A stretch of DNA of 64,000 bases. Source: an alpha proteobacterium U9-1i. GTDB taxonomy: Bacteria > Pseudomonadota > Alphaproteobacteria > Caulobacterales > Aquidulcibacteraceae. Both the position numbers and the translations under genes were made by a program. The notes beneath the pieces were generated by a model. It worked only from the letters and a program-made list of their open reading frames with translations. It was not told the DNA's origin and searched no databases. The stretch is from positions 1,488,001 to 1,552,000 of the forward strand of contig BBSY01000002.1 of assembly GCA_000974665.1 (NCBI GenBank), written 5' to 3'. This document shows positions 16,430-24,772 of the stretch, one piece after another (the stretch's first letter is position 1; the number at the start of each line of letters is the position of its first letter).

Positions 16430-17464
16430 ATGCGAGCAGTGATAACAGAAGAGCAGGAGATGCTCCGGACCACGGCGCGACGGCTTGCAGATCGTATGCG
16501 CGTAAATACCCCCGCCGACATCGCAAGCATAGATTTGGATAAGGCTTGGCGAACGCTGGCGGAGGCCGGATTGTTGGCCATGCGCGCGCGGGACGGCGGC
16601 GCGCCGATGAGTTCCGGCGTCGACGTTATGTTCGCGGTGGAAGAACTGGGTGCGGCCCTCGCGCCGGCGCCTCTCGTCGGCGCCCTCTTGGCGACTGAAC
16701 TTTTTACGTTGGCGGATGCGCCGGCTGCTTTGATCGACACCTTGACCAATGGTGAGGCGCGCTACGCCATTGCGTTGTCGCGACAACTGGATGGCCTGGC
16801 CGACGCAAGCGCGTTGGCGGGTGTAGTGTGTTTCGGTGCTGAAGGCGCGAATGCGGCGCTTGCGCTCAAGCGCGATGGTGAAGCGCGATATCTGGTTGTC
16901 CTGCCGCTGGCGAACGCGCGCGTTCTAGACGGCGCCGACCCAACGCGCCGTTTGAGCGCGTTCACTGAAGCCCCGGTCGGTGAGGTTGTCGGTACGGCGT
17001 TGTCGCAGGACGCGCTCGATCGTTGGACGGCGCTCGCCTTGGCGCTGGTGTGTGCCGACATGGTCGGGGCGATGCGGCAGGGCCTTAAAGAAGCCGTCGA
17101 ATACGCGAAGACGCGCATTCAGTATGACGTGCCGATTGGCTCGTTCCAGGCAGTGCAGCACATGCTGGCTGAAATGCTGGTGCAAACGGAGGCCGCGGCG
17201 AGCGTAACACGCTACGCCGCTTGGAGTGTCGATGCGTTGGGGGTGGCCGAGAGCCTTCTCGCGGCGCGCACCGCGAAAGCCTATTGCGGCGCCGCTACGC
17301 AGGTCTTGAGCGAAACGCTCATGCAATCCTATGGCGGCATTGGCCAAACGTGGGAGCATGTCGCGCATCTGCGCGCGCGCCGCGCTTTGTTCGATCGCGC
17401 GCTGTTTGGCGATGAATCGCATCAATTGCTGCGGATCGCAGATGCGCGCATGGGGCGCGCCTGA
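16430..17464 (+). CDS. Acyl-CoA dehydrogenase, small subunit-like member of pair 1
   Basis: A 344-residue acyl-CoA dehydrogenase homologue, shorter than the usual 380-400. It keeps the N-terminal helical part (EEQEMLRTTARRLADRMR) and the C-terminal helical bundle with YAKTRIQYDVPIGSFQAVQH and MQSYGGIGQTWEHVAHLRARR, while the middle beta domain is reduced. It overlaps the next acyl-CoA dehydrogenase by 1 bp (TGATG). Such side-by-side unequal pairs form alpha2-beta2 heterotetramers in steroid degradation, so a heteromeric enzyme is inferred here. Confidence 0.87.
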   Translation: MRAVITEEQEMLRTTARRLADRMRVNTPADIASIDLDKAWRTLAEAGLLAMRARDGGAPMSSGVDVMFAVEELGAALAPAPLVGALLATELFTLADAPAALIDTLTNGEARYAIALSRQLDGLADASALAGVVCFGAEGANAALALKRDGEARYLVVLPLANARVLDGADPTRRLSAFTEAPVGEVVGTALSQDALDRWTALALALVCADMVGAMRQGLKEAVEYAKTRIQYDVPIGSFQAVQHMLAEMLVQTEAAASVTRYAAWSVDALGVAESLLAARTAKAYCGAATQVLSETLMQSYGGIGQTWEHVAHLRARRALFDRALFGDESHQLLRIADARMGRA

Positions 17465-18603
17465 TGGACTACCGCGAGAACACAGACGAGCTTGCCTTCC
17501 GCCAACGTGTGCGTGCGTGGGTCACCGACAACGCGCCTAGAAATTGGCGCGCGGAGACCAAAACAGAAGAGCAGATGGGCGCATTGCTGCGGGCCTGGCA
17601 CCGCAAACTGTTCGAGGGCGGCTTGGTCGGTCTCTCGTGGCCGACGGAGTTTGGCGGCCAAGGGCTCACGCCAACTTACGAGGCGATCTTGAACGACGAA
17701 CTCGGCGCCGCTGATACGCCGCGCGTGTCGTTTCACGCTTATCTCGGTCGCGCGATCTTCACGTACGGCACGCAAGCGCAAAAGCAGCATTTTCTGCCGG
17801 CGATGCTGCGCGGCGACATGCAATGGTGCCAAGGGTTCTCCGAACCTGGTGCTGGTTCGGACTTGGCCGGACTGCGAACCTACGCAGAGCTGCGTGGCGA
17901 CAAATATGTCGTGAACGGTCAGAAGATGTGGACCAGCGGCGCGCAGCACGCGGACTGGTGCGTGATGCTGGTGCGCACCAATCGCGACGTGCCCAAGCAC
18001 AAGGGCATCTCGTGTCTGCTCACGCCCACGAATGTACCTGGCATCACCATTCGTCCGATCAAGATCTCCGACGGCTCACCTGAGACCTGCGAGATGTTCT
18101 TCGACGACGTGGAAATTCCAGTCGAGAATCGCATCGGCGATGAGGGCGCGGGCTGGCGCATCGCTATGACCGTGCTTTCTTATGAGCGCGGGCCGGCGGA
18201 CATCGGCTTCATCGCAACGCTGAAGTCGACGTTGCGTCGCCTTGAAGGGCTCGCGGAAGAAACGGGTCGCGCGAACGACCCGGAGATCCGTAAGGCAATT
18301 GCGCGCGCGTATGTCGTCGGTGAAGCACTGCGACTCAACGTGATGGAGCAATTGTCACAGCGCGTCGCCGGCAAACCGCCAGGGCCGGACGGCTCGGTTG
18401 CGCGCCTGTTGTTGACGCAAGCAGAGCAAACCGTTCGCCGCCTTGAACTCGAGCTGACCGGCGCCGACGCCTTGACGGGGCGCGATGAGAGCGACGCGTT
18501 CGGCGCATATTTGCGCTCGCGTACGATCAGCATTTTCGGCGGCACGTCTGAGATTCAGAAAAACATCCTGGCCAACCAAGTGCTCGGTTTGCCAAAGGCC
18601 TGA
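17464..18603 (+). CDS. Acyl-CoA dehydrogenase, large member of pair 1
   Basis: A 379-residue flavoprotein with the standard layout: N-terminal helices (GLSWPTEFGGQGLTPTYEAI), the FAD-contacting WCQGFSEPGAGSDLAGLRT and KMWTSGAQHADW, and C-terminal ISIFGGTSEIQKNILANQVL. The residue before GTSEIQ is G where short/medium-chain enzymes carry the catalytic E, a pattern seen in sterol-type dehydrogenases. It starts on the last base of its partner's stop codon, so equal synthesis of both subunits is expected. Confidence 0.92.
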   Translation: MDYRENTDELAFRQRVRAWVTDNAPRNWRAETKTEEQMGALLRAWHRKLFEGGLVGLSWPTEFGGQGLTPTYEAILNDELGAADTPRVSFHAYLGRAIFTYGTQAQKQHFLPAMLRGDMQWCQGFSEPGAGSDLAGLRTYAELRGDKYVVNGQKMWTSGAQHADWCVMLVRTNRDVPKHKGISCLLTPTNVPGITIRPIKISDGSPETCEMFFDDVEIPVENRIGDEGAGWRIAMTVLSYERGPADIGFIATLKSTLRRLEGLAEETGRANDPEIRKAIARAYVVGEALRLNVMEQLSQRVAGKPPGPDGSVARLLLTQAEQTVRRLELELTGADALTGRDESDAFGAYLRSRTISIFGGTSEIQKNILANQVLGLPKA

Positions 18604-18621
18604 CGGCCCAAGGAGGAAGGT

Positions 18622-19758
18622 ATGCATTTCGACTGGGCGCCCGAAGAAGCGGAATTCCGCCGCGACCTCAGAGCATTCCTTGAGGCCGAGCTGCCGGCGG
18701 ATTTTGACGGCTTCGCCATGGAGCCGGAAGAGCAGAAGGAATTCTCGAAGCACTTCGCCAAGAAGCTTGCCGAGAAGCGTTGGCTGACGCCGGCTTGGCC
18801 GCGAGAGTATGGCGGTCTTGCACAAGGGCCATGGGAGCAATTGATCCTCAGCGAGGAAATGGTCGAGCATGGCGAACCCCGCACGGCGCAATATATGTGC
18901 GTCAATTGGGTTGGGCCCGCCTTGATCCTCGCCGGCGCCGAAGAGCAAAAGGCCTATCACCTCAACCGCATTAGCCGTGGTGACGTGGTGTGGTGCCAAG
19001 GCTTCTCCGAGCCGGGCGCTGGTTCCGATCTCGCGTCGCTGCGAACGCGCGCGGTGCGGGACGGTGACGACTACATCATCAACGGCGAAAAGATTTGGAC
19101 GTCTTACGCCGACACCGCGGATTATTGTTTCCTGCTCGCGCGCACGGACACCGAGGGCGGCAAGCATGGCGGCATCTCGATCTTCTTGGTCCCGACCGAT
19201 GCGCCAGGCGTAACGATCACCGAGATTCCGTCGATCTTCTCGAAGGGCGCGTTCAATCAATGCGTATTCAAGGACCTCCGCGCGCCGGCGGAATGGCGCC
19301 TGGGACCCGAGAATGGCGGCTGGCCCATCATCCGGCAATTACTTGTGAACGAGCGGGTGGGCGTCGCCCGTTTTCGCCGTGCGAACACCTTTCTCGCCAA
19401 GATCGGCGAAGCCGCGCGCGAAGCTGGACTATTGGACGATCCCATCGTTATCGACGCCCTCGCCAAGGGCCAAGCCGCGTGTGACGCGGCGCGGGTGTTG
19501 ATCTATCGCGTTGTTGATGAGCGCGCCAAAGGCAAAGCGCCGGACGTGACCGCCTACACCTATCGCGTGGCGACCATTCGCAGCGAGCGTGCCGTGTACG
19601 AGGCGGCAATGGCCGTGGAAGGCGCCGGCGGCGTACTCAAAGGCAGCCTCGGCGCAATGCAGTTCGGCCATGCGCTGGCGGCGGGCGTCGCGACGGGCAC
19701 GCTTGAGATGCAGCTCAATCTGATCGCGCGCGCCGTGATCGGCAGAAAGGCGCAATAG
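18622..19758 (+). CDS. Acyl-CoA dehydrogenase, large member of pair 2
   Basis: A 378-residue acyl-CoA dehydrogenase with a strong AGGAGGAAGG ribosome site. It carries TPAWPREYGGLAQGPWEQLI, WCQGFSEPGAGSDLASLRT and KIWTSYADTADYCFLLAR, the FAD and substrate contacts of the middle domain. The C-terminus (ATGTLEMQLNLIARAVIG) lacks the usual GT(S/P)EI glutamate region, again like steroid-type enzymes. The next gene, 3 bp on, is a shorter homologue, so this is the second heteromeric pair of the operon. Confidence 0.92.
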   Translation: MHFDWAPEEAEFRRDLRAFLEAELPADFDGFAMEPEEQKEFSKHFAKKLAEKRWLTPAWPREYGGLAQGPWEQLILSEEMVEHGEPRTAQYMCVNWVGPALILAGAEEQKAYHLNRISRGDVVWCQGFSEPGAGSDLASLRTRAVRDGDDYIINGEKIWTSYADTADYCFLLARTDTEGGKHGGISIFLVPTDAPGVTITEIPSIFSKGAFNQCVFKDLRAPAEWRLGPENGGWPIIRQLLVNERVGVARFRRANTFLAKIGEAAREAGLLDDPIVIDALAKGQAACDAARVLIYRVVDERAKGKAPDVTAYTYRVATIRSERAVYEAAMAVEGAGGVLKGSLGAMQFGHALAAGVATGTLEMQLNLIARAVIGRKAQ

Positions 19759-19761
19759 GCC

Positions 19762-20685
19762 ATGGACCTCGAACTCGACGGTACGCAGCGGGCCATTCAC
19801 GACGCGTGCACACGTTTGTTTGAACGCAGCGCCGGCGCCGGACGGGCGCGCGCGCTGCGCAAGACCGATAGCTTCGACCGCGATCTGCTTGAGGACATGC
19901 AGAAAGCGGGCTTTCTCGATCTGTTTGCAGATGCCGAGACCGGACCGCTCGCGGCGACACTGATTACCGGGTGGGCGTCGCAGGCAGCCGTGCTCGCACC
20001 GATTGGCGACCGTACACTGACCGCGCCTTCTGTGATCGAGGGCGAAATTCCGCTCGTCGTTGCGGTGGCGGACGCGGCGTCGGCGAACATGGTGCGCTAT
20101 GCGGCCGAAGCGGACTTGCTTGTCTTCCTTGATGGCAAGGACGCGTACGCCGCCAAGCGCGGCGAATTCGATGTAACGCCGGCAAGGACGAAGTTCGGTT
20201 ATCCGGTGGGCGGCGTTTCGAACGTGAAGGGTGTAAGATTAGCCGCGGGCGCGGCGGATATCGCGCGCAACTGGCGGCGGACTTCAACCGCGGCCGAGAT
20301 CGCGGGCGCTGCGCTCGCGGCAATCGAACTCACGATCAAGTATCTGGGCGATCGGGTGCAGTTTGGGCAACCCATCGCGTCGTTCCAGGCCGTTCAACAT
20401 CGCCTGGTTGAATGCTACGTATGGGCCGAGTCCGCGCAATGGCAGGTGCGGGAGGCCGCCGCGCGGGGGGCGCCGGCTGAGCTCGCAACCTCGGCGGCGA
20501 TGACCGCCAGTGAAACCGCGCATCGCGTGTTCTACGAAGCGCACCAGCTCACCGGCGCGATGGGCTTTACGATCGAGTATGATCTGCATCTGTGGACGAT
20601 GCGCCTTCAGACACTGCGCCAGGAGATGGGCGGTGCGCGCGCGCATGCGCGCGATCTGGTCGCGGCGCGCTGGGGCAAGAAATAG
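19762..20685 (+). CDS. Acyl-CoA dehydrogenase, small member of pair 2
   Basis: A 307-residue acyl-CoA dehydrogenase homologue with a shrunken middle domain. The C-terminal bundle has YLGDRVQFGQPIASFQAVQH and a helix ending MGFTIEYDLHLWTMRLQTLR. Like the first small member it is well below the family's usual length and sits 3 bp after a full-length homologue. It probably acts as the partner subunit rather than alone. Confidence 0.87.
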   Translation: MDLELDGTQRAIHDACTRLFERSAGAGRARALRKTDSFDRDLLEDMQKAGFLDLFADAETGPLAATLITGWASQAAVLAPIGDRTLTAPSVIEGEIPLVVAVADAASANMVRYAAEADLLVFLDGKDAYAAKRGEFDVTPARTKFGYPVGGVSNVKGVRLAAGAADIARNWRRTSTAAEIAGAALAAIELTIKYLGDRVQFGQPIASFQAVQHRLVECYVWAESAQWQVREAAARGAPAELATSAAMTASETAHRVFYEAHQLTGAMGFTIEYDLHLWTMRLQTLRQEMGGARAHARDLVAARWGKK

Positions 20686-20696
20686 GGAGAGCCGCC

Positions 20697-21503
20697 ATGG
20701 GCTATGATAAATTCAAAACCGTGCTCGCGCGACGCGACGGCCATGTGCTCACCGTGTCCTTCAACCGACCGGAACGGCGCAATGCAATCAATGCCGATGT
20801 GCACAATGATCTGCGGGATATTCTGGCGCTCGCGGGGAACGACGCGGACGTGCGCGCCATCGTGTTGCGTGGCGAGGGTAAGTCGTTCTGCGCCGGCGGC
20901 GATGTGAACACGATGGCCGGCGCGGCCGAGGGGCCGGGGCCGAGTGCGGCGGAAACGGTGCGCGAGACGCTGCACGCTGCCGAGATGCTCGACATGATCC
21001 TTGCCGTTCCGCAGCCGATTGTGTGCGCGGTGCAGGGCTTCGCCATGGGGCTCGGCGCAACGATTGCGCTTCTGTGTGACGTGGTGGTGATGGCCGAGGA
21101 CGCCAGCATCGCCGACACGCACGTCAATATCGGCGTTGTGCCGGGCGATGGCGGCGCCGTGCTGTGGCCGTTGCTCGCCTCACTCGGCGCCGTGAAATGG
21201 TACCTGATGACGGGTGAGCGCATTTCCGGCGTCGAAGCGGCGCGCATGGGCTTGGTGCTCAAGGCCGTGCCCGCCGCGGACTTGGACGCCGAAGCCACGC
21301 GCCTCGCCGGCAAGCTCGCCGAAATGGCGCCGCTCGCGGTGCGCGGAACGAAGACGACGTTGAACAAGATCATCCGCGAACGCATCAACCTCGTGCTCGA
21401 CACGGGATTATTGCTCGAAGGTGCGACGTTCGTCAGCGACGATCACAAGGAAGCTGTCGCGGCGTTCATGGAAAAGCGCGACGCAGTGTTCAAAGGGCGA
21501 TAA
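20697..21503 (+). CDS. Enoyl-CoA hydratase/isomerase (crotonase family)
   Basis: A 268-residue crotonase. VSFNRPERRNAINADVHNDL begins the fold, GKSFCAGGDVNTMAG and FAMGLGATIALLCDVVVMAE form the two oxyanion-hole segments, and ADTHVNIGVVPGDGGAVLWP is the active-site loop; the position that is often Glu in hydratases reads D/G here, so the exact reaction (hydration, isomerisation or retro-Claisen ring opening) is open. ATG 20697 follows GGGAGAG; a longer frame from 20592 overlaps the previous gene and is rejected. Confidence 0.9.
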   Translation: MGYDKFKTVLARRDGHVLTVSFNRPERRNAINADVHNDLRDILALAGNDADVRAIVLRGEGKSFCAGGDVNTMAGAAEGPGPSAAETVRETLHAAEMLDMILAVPQPIVCAVQGFAMGLGATIALLCDVVVMAEDASIADTHVNIGVVPGDGGAVLWPLLASLGAVKWYLMTGERISGVEAARMGLVLKAVPAADLDAEATRLAGKLAEMAPLAVRGTKTTLNKIIRERINLVLDTGLLLEGATFVSDDHKEAVAAFMEKRDAVFKGR

Positions 21504-21504
21504 G

Positions 21505-23625
21505 ATGGCCGACGCTGCGACACACACCACGGATTCGGCGCGCCTCCAGCGGTTGCTCAGCCCAAAATCGATTGCCGTCATCGGCGCATCGAACAAGATG
21601 CCAAGCATTGGCGGCTTCGTGATGGCCAATATCGCCCGGGCGTTTACGGGTGCAATCTATCCGGTCAATCCGCGCGAGAAGGAGGTGCAGGGGTATCCCG
21701 CCTTCGCGAGCATTGACGCGCTACCGCGCGACATCGACCTTGCGATGGTGGTGGTGCCTGCCGAAATGGTCCCCGCAACGCTTGAAGCATGCGCCGCGCA
21801 TGGCGTGGCTGGCGTCGTGATCATCACGTCAGGCTTTGCCGAGGTTGGCGGCGCCGGCATTCCGCTGCAGGAGAAGATCACAGAGATCATCAAGCGCACC
21901 GGCATTCGCGCCACCGGGCCGAACTGCATCGGCTTTATGAACATCGCCGATCGCGTGATGGCGAATTTTGTTGTCGATCCCAAGGACGATTTGCCAAAGG
22001 GCGGGCCGGTCGCGCTCGTCTCGCAGAGCGGCGGCTTTGGCGGCTACATGGTGCGCAAGGCGCTATTCTCGGGTCTCAATGTCGGTTGGTTCTTCTCAAC
22101 CGGCAATGAGGTCGACATCAACATCGCGCAAGTGATGCGCGCGCTGGTCGAGCGCGAAGAAGTGAAGGTGCTGCTCGCGTTCGCGGAGACATTGCGCGAC
22201 CCCGATATCTTCGTCGATACGGCGTTGCGCGCTGCGCAGCTCGACAAGCCGTTGATTGTGTTAAAGGCAGGGCGCTCAAACGCCGCTGCGCGCGCTGCCC
22301 AGGCGCACACCGGTTCTCTTGTCGGCTCCGCCGAAGCGTTCGACGCATTGTGTCGCCAATATGGTGTGTTCTCAGTCTCGACGCTTGAAGAGATTCTCGA
22401 CCTCGGTCTCATCTTTCAAGGTGGGCGCCGCGCGAAGGGGCGGCGCGCGGGCTTGATCACGGGGTCGGGCGGGGCCGGCGTGTTGTTGACCGATTCATGC
22501 GTCCTCGAAGGTCTCTCTGTGCCTGAGCTGCCGCAGGCCGAGCAGGATGCGCTGTTGCCGTTTATGCCGAAGCCGTTTCTCGGATCTGTCGCCAATCCCA
22601 TTGATGTGACGGCGCAGGCGCTGCGCAGCCCTGAATCGATGCGCAAGGTCATGCTGGCAATCGCTGCGAGCCCCAGTGTCGATCTTGTTGCGCCGATCAT
22701 CATCGGTGATCCGAGCGGCCCAGAAATGTATATCGAGATGGCGTATTCCACCGATAAGCCGGTGGCGTTCACCTCCACGATCCTGCCGATGAGCCTGCTT
22801 GATGCAGGCGTGCCGGCCTATACCGATCCGCGCCGTGCAGCGCACGCGCTGGCGGTGAACGCCGAATTTTCGTTGCGCACCGCGCGGAAGGAGCGCGCCG
22901 CACCGCTCAAGCGCGATGAGAAACGGATCGGCGCCGCGCGCGCCATCCTTTCAGCGCCGCGCCCTGGCGGCGTTCTGATGGAATCGGAAGCCAAACGCGT
23001 GCTTGCGCTCTATGGGGCGCCCATCACGCGCGAAGCGTTCGTTCGAAGTGCTGATGCAGCCGTCGAGGCGGCTGGCAAGATCGGCGGCAAGGTTGCGCTG
23101 AAAGCGATGTCCTACACGTTAGCGCACAAGTCCGATGCTGGGGGGGTGCGCCTCAATCTGGCGACGGCGGAGGACATCAAGCAAGCTTACGCCGGCATGC
23201 ACGCCGATGTCGCCAAGAACGCGCCGGACGCCAAGATCGAAGGCGTGTTGGTGCAAGAGATGGCGCCGGCGCGGCTTGAGGTGCTGGCTGGCATGAAGCG
23301 TGATCCCGCGCTTGGCCCGATCGTAGCGCTCGGCTTGGGCGGCATTCTCGTTGAGGCGTTGAACGAAGCGGCGCTGTTGCAAGCGCCATTCGACAAAACG
23401 GATTTGGAGAAGGCGCTTGGCGGTCTGCTCGGCGGTCGCTTGCTCCAGGGCAAACGTGGCTTGTCGCGCGAGGAGGTCGACGCGCTTGCGCAGCTCGCTG
23501 TCGCGCTCGGCGCTATCGCGCTAGAATTGCCGGAGATTGCCGAGATCGATGTGAACCCCGTCTGCGTCGCCAATGGCAAAGTGCTGGCGGCCGATGCTCT
23601 CATCGTTGTTGGTGACGCTTCGTGA
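21505..23625 (+). CDS. NDP-forming acyl-CoA synthetase (acetate-CoA ligase family, fused subunits)
   Basis: A 706-residue enzyme with the fused alpha and beta domains of ADP-forming acyl-CoA synthetases. Residues about 15-290 are the CoA-binding and ligase domains (SPKSIAVIGASN, GATGPNCIGF-like ATGPNCIGFMN, VALVSQSGGFGGYM, AHTGSLVGSAEAF with the probable phosphorylated histidine region). Residues about 490-706 are an ATP-grasp (LMESEAKRVLALYG, ALKAMSYTLAHKSDAGGV, EIAEIDVNPVCV). It would activate a carboxylic acid to its CoA ester. Start 21505 lies 1 bp after the hydratase stop, with AAGGG inside the previous gene. Confidence 0.92.
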   Translation: MADAATHTTDSARLQRLLSPKSIAVIGASNKMPSIGGFVMANIARAFTGAIYPVNPREKEVQGYPAFASIDALPRDIDLAMVVVPAEMVPATLEACAAHGVAGVVIITSGFAEVGGAGIPLQEKITEIIKRTGIRATGPNCIGFMNIADRVMANFVVDPKDDLPKGGPVALVSQSGGFGGYMVRKALFSGLNVGWFFSTGNEVDINIAQVMRALVEREEVKVLLAFAETLRDPDIFVDTALRAAQLDKPLIVLKAGRSNAAARAAQAHTGSLVGSAEAFDALCRQYGVFSVSTLEEILDLGLIFQGGRRAKGRRAGLITGSGGAGVLLTDSCVLEGLSVPELPQAEQDALLPFMPKPFLGSVANPIDVTAQALRSPESMRKVMLAIAASPSVDLVAPIIIGDPSGPEMYIEMAYSTDKPVAFTSTILPMSLLDAGVPAYTDPRRAAHALAVNAEFSLRTARKERAAPLKRDEKRIGAARAILSAPRPGGVLMESEAKRVLALYGAPITREAFVRSADAAVEAAGKIGGKVALKAMSYTLAHKSDAGGVRLNLATAEDIKQAYAGMHADVAKNAPDAKIEGVLVQEMAPARLEVLAGMKRDPALGPIVALGLGGILVEALNEAALLQAPFDKTDLEKALGGLLGGRLLQGKRGLSREEVDALAQLAVALGAIALELPEIAEIDVNPVCVANGKVLAADALIVVGDAS

Positions 23626-24683
23626 AAAAGTATCGGATCGCTGTCATTGCTGGAGACGGCATTGGCCGTGAGGTGATGCCAGAGGGGCTGCGCGTGCTGG
23701 CGTCGGCTGGTGCGGTGTTTGGGTTCGAGATCGAAGCGCGCGCGTTTGATTGGTCGTGCGAGACGTTCAAAGCGACCGGAAAAATGATGCCGGACGACGG
23801 ACTCGACCGGCTGCGCGAGCACGACGCAGTGCTTTTGGGCGCGGTGGGCTTCCCAGGCGTGCCAGACCATATCTCGCTCTGGGGACTTTTGATTCCGATC
23901 CGGCGCGGGTTCGATCAGTACGTCAATCTGCGCCCGGTGCGTTTGCTGCGTGGCGTGCAATCTCCGCTGCGCGACGTGAACCCCGGCGACATCGACATGT
24001 GGATCGTCCGCGAAAACAGCGAGGGCGAGTACTCGCAAATCGGGGGCAGGTTGTTTGAGGGCACGCCGCAGGAAACCGTCACCCAAGTCTCCACTTTCAC
24101 GCGACGCGGCACCGATCGGATCATCACCTACGCCTTCGAACTCGCGAGGCGTTTGAACCGCACTCGCGTAAGCTCCGCCACCAAATCCAACGGGCTGTTT
24201 CATTCGATGCCGTTCTGGGATGAGCGTTTTACGGAGATTGCGGCGCGCTATCCGGAAATCGCCTCCGACCTGCAGCACGTGGATATCATGGCCGCGCGCA
24301 TGGTGATGCAGCCGAAGAAGTTCGACGTCGTCGTCGCCAGCAATTTGTTTGGCGACATCCTTTCCGATTTGGGGCCGGGCGTGACGGGAACGATCGCCAT
24401 GGCGCCGTCCGCCAACATCAATCCCGAGCGGATTTATCCGTCGCTGTTCGAACCCGTGCACGGTTCGGCGCCCGACATTTCCGGCAGGGGCCTCGCCAAC
24501 CCGATTGGCATGATCTGGTCGGTGGCGATGATGCTCGATCATCTCGGCGCACCCGAGGCCGGCGCCGCAATCGTGCGCGCCATCGAGGAATTGCTTGCCG
24601 ATGAGGCCGCGCCGCGAACCCCCGACCTTGGCGGCACGGCTGCCACCGCTGATGTTGGCGCCGCGATCGCGGCGAGGATTTAA
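23622..24683 (+). CDS. Isocitrate/isopropylmalate dehydrogenase family, tartrate/D-malate dehydrogenase-like
   Basis: A 353-residue beta-decarboxylating dehydrogenase. It has the opening IAVIAGDGIGREVMPEG, RPVRLLRG for substrate carboxylate binding, VRENSEGEYSQIGGR, and the metal-binding aspartates in VVVASNLFGDILSDLG, then FEPVHGSAPDISGRG. The NSEGEY pattern points to the tartrate dehydrogenase/D-malate dehydrogenase branch rather than LeuB or Icd. The GTG start overlaps the synthetase stop (GTGA), so it belongs to the same operon and may decarboxylate a 2-hydroxy acid released from the substrate. Confidence 0.88.
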   Translation: MKKYRIAVIAGDGIGREVMPEGLRVLASAGAVFGFEIEARAFDWSCETFKATGKMMPDDGLDRLREHDAVLLGAVGFPGVPDHISLWGLLIPIRRGFDQYVNLRPVRLLRGVQSPLRDVNPGDIDMWIVRENSEGEYSQIGGRLFEGTPQETVTQVSTFTRRGTDRIITYAFELARRLNRTRVSSATKSNGLFHSMPFWDERFTEIAARYPEIASDLQHVDIMAARMVMQPKKFDVVVASNLFGDILSDLGPGVTGTIAMAPSANINPERIYPSLFEPVHGSAPDISGRGLANPIGMIWSVAMMLDHLGAPEAGAAIVRAIEELLADEAAPRTPDLGGTAATADVGAAIAARI

Positions 24684-24705
24684 GCTTACGCGCCCCTGCG
24701 CTTTT

Positions 24706-24734
24706 TTGATGACCCGCAACATTTATAGTATAAT
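24706..24734 (+). promoter_or_regulatory. Strong sigma-70-like promoter with palindromic -10 region
   Basis: TTGATG (24706-24711) and a perfect TATAAT (24729-24734) are 17 bp apart. The -10 box overlaps the palindrome TTATAGTATAA (24723-24733), and direct repeats of ATAATT follow at 24733 and 24742. A weak stem GCGC-CCCT-GCGC with a T run (24690-24707) just upstream could end the previous operon. This begins the KstD-like/P450 operon. Confidence 0.6.
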
Positions 24735-24772
24735 AATTCGGATAATTGAATGGCGACCTGAGAGACCCTCTG

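Noticed and set aside
23187-24722. 511-residue minus-strand frame opposite the synthetase and dehydrogenase genes
   Set aside because: Both genes on the plus strand have full family signatures; the antisense frame is arginine/histidine rich without any domain.
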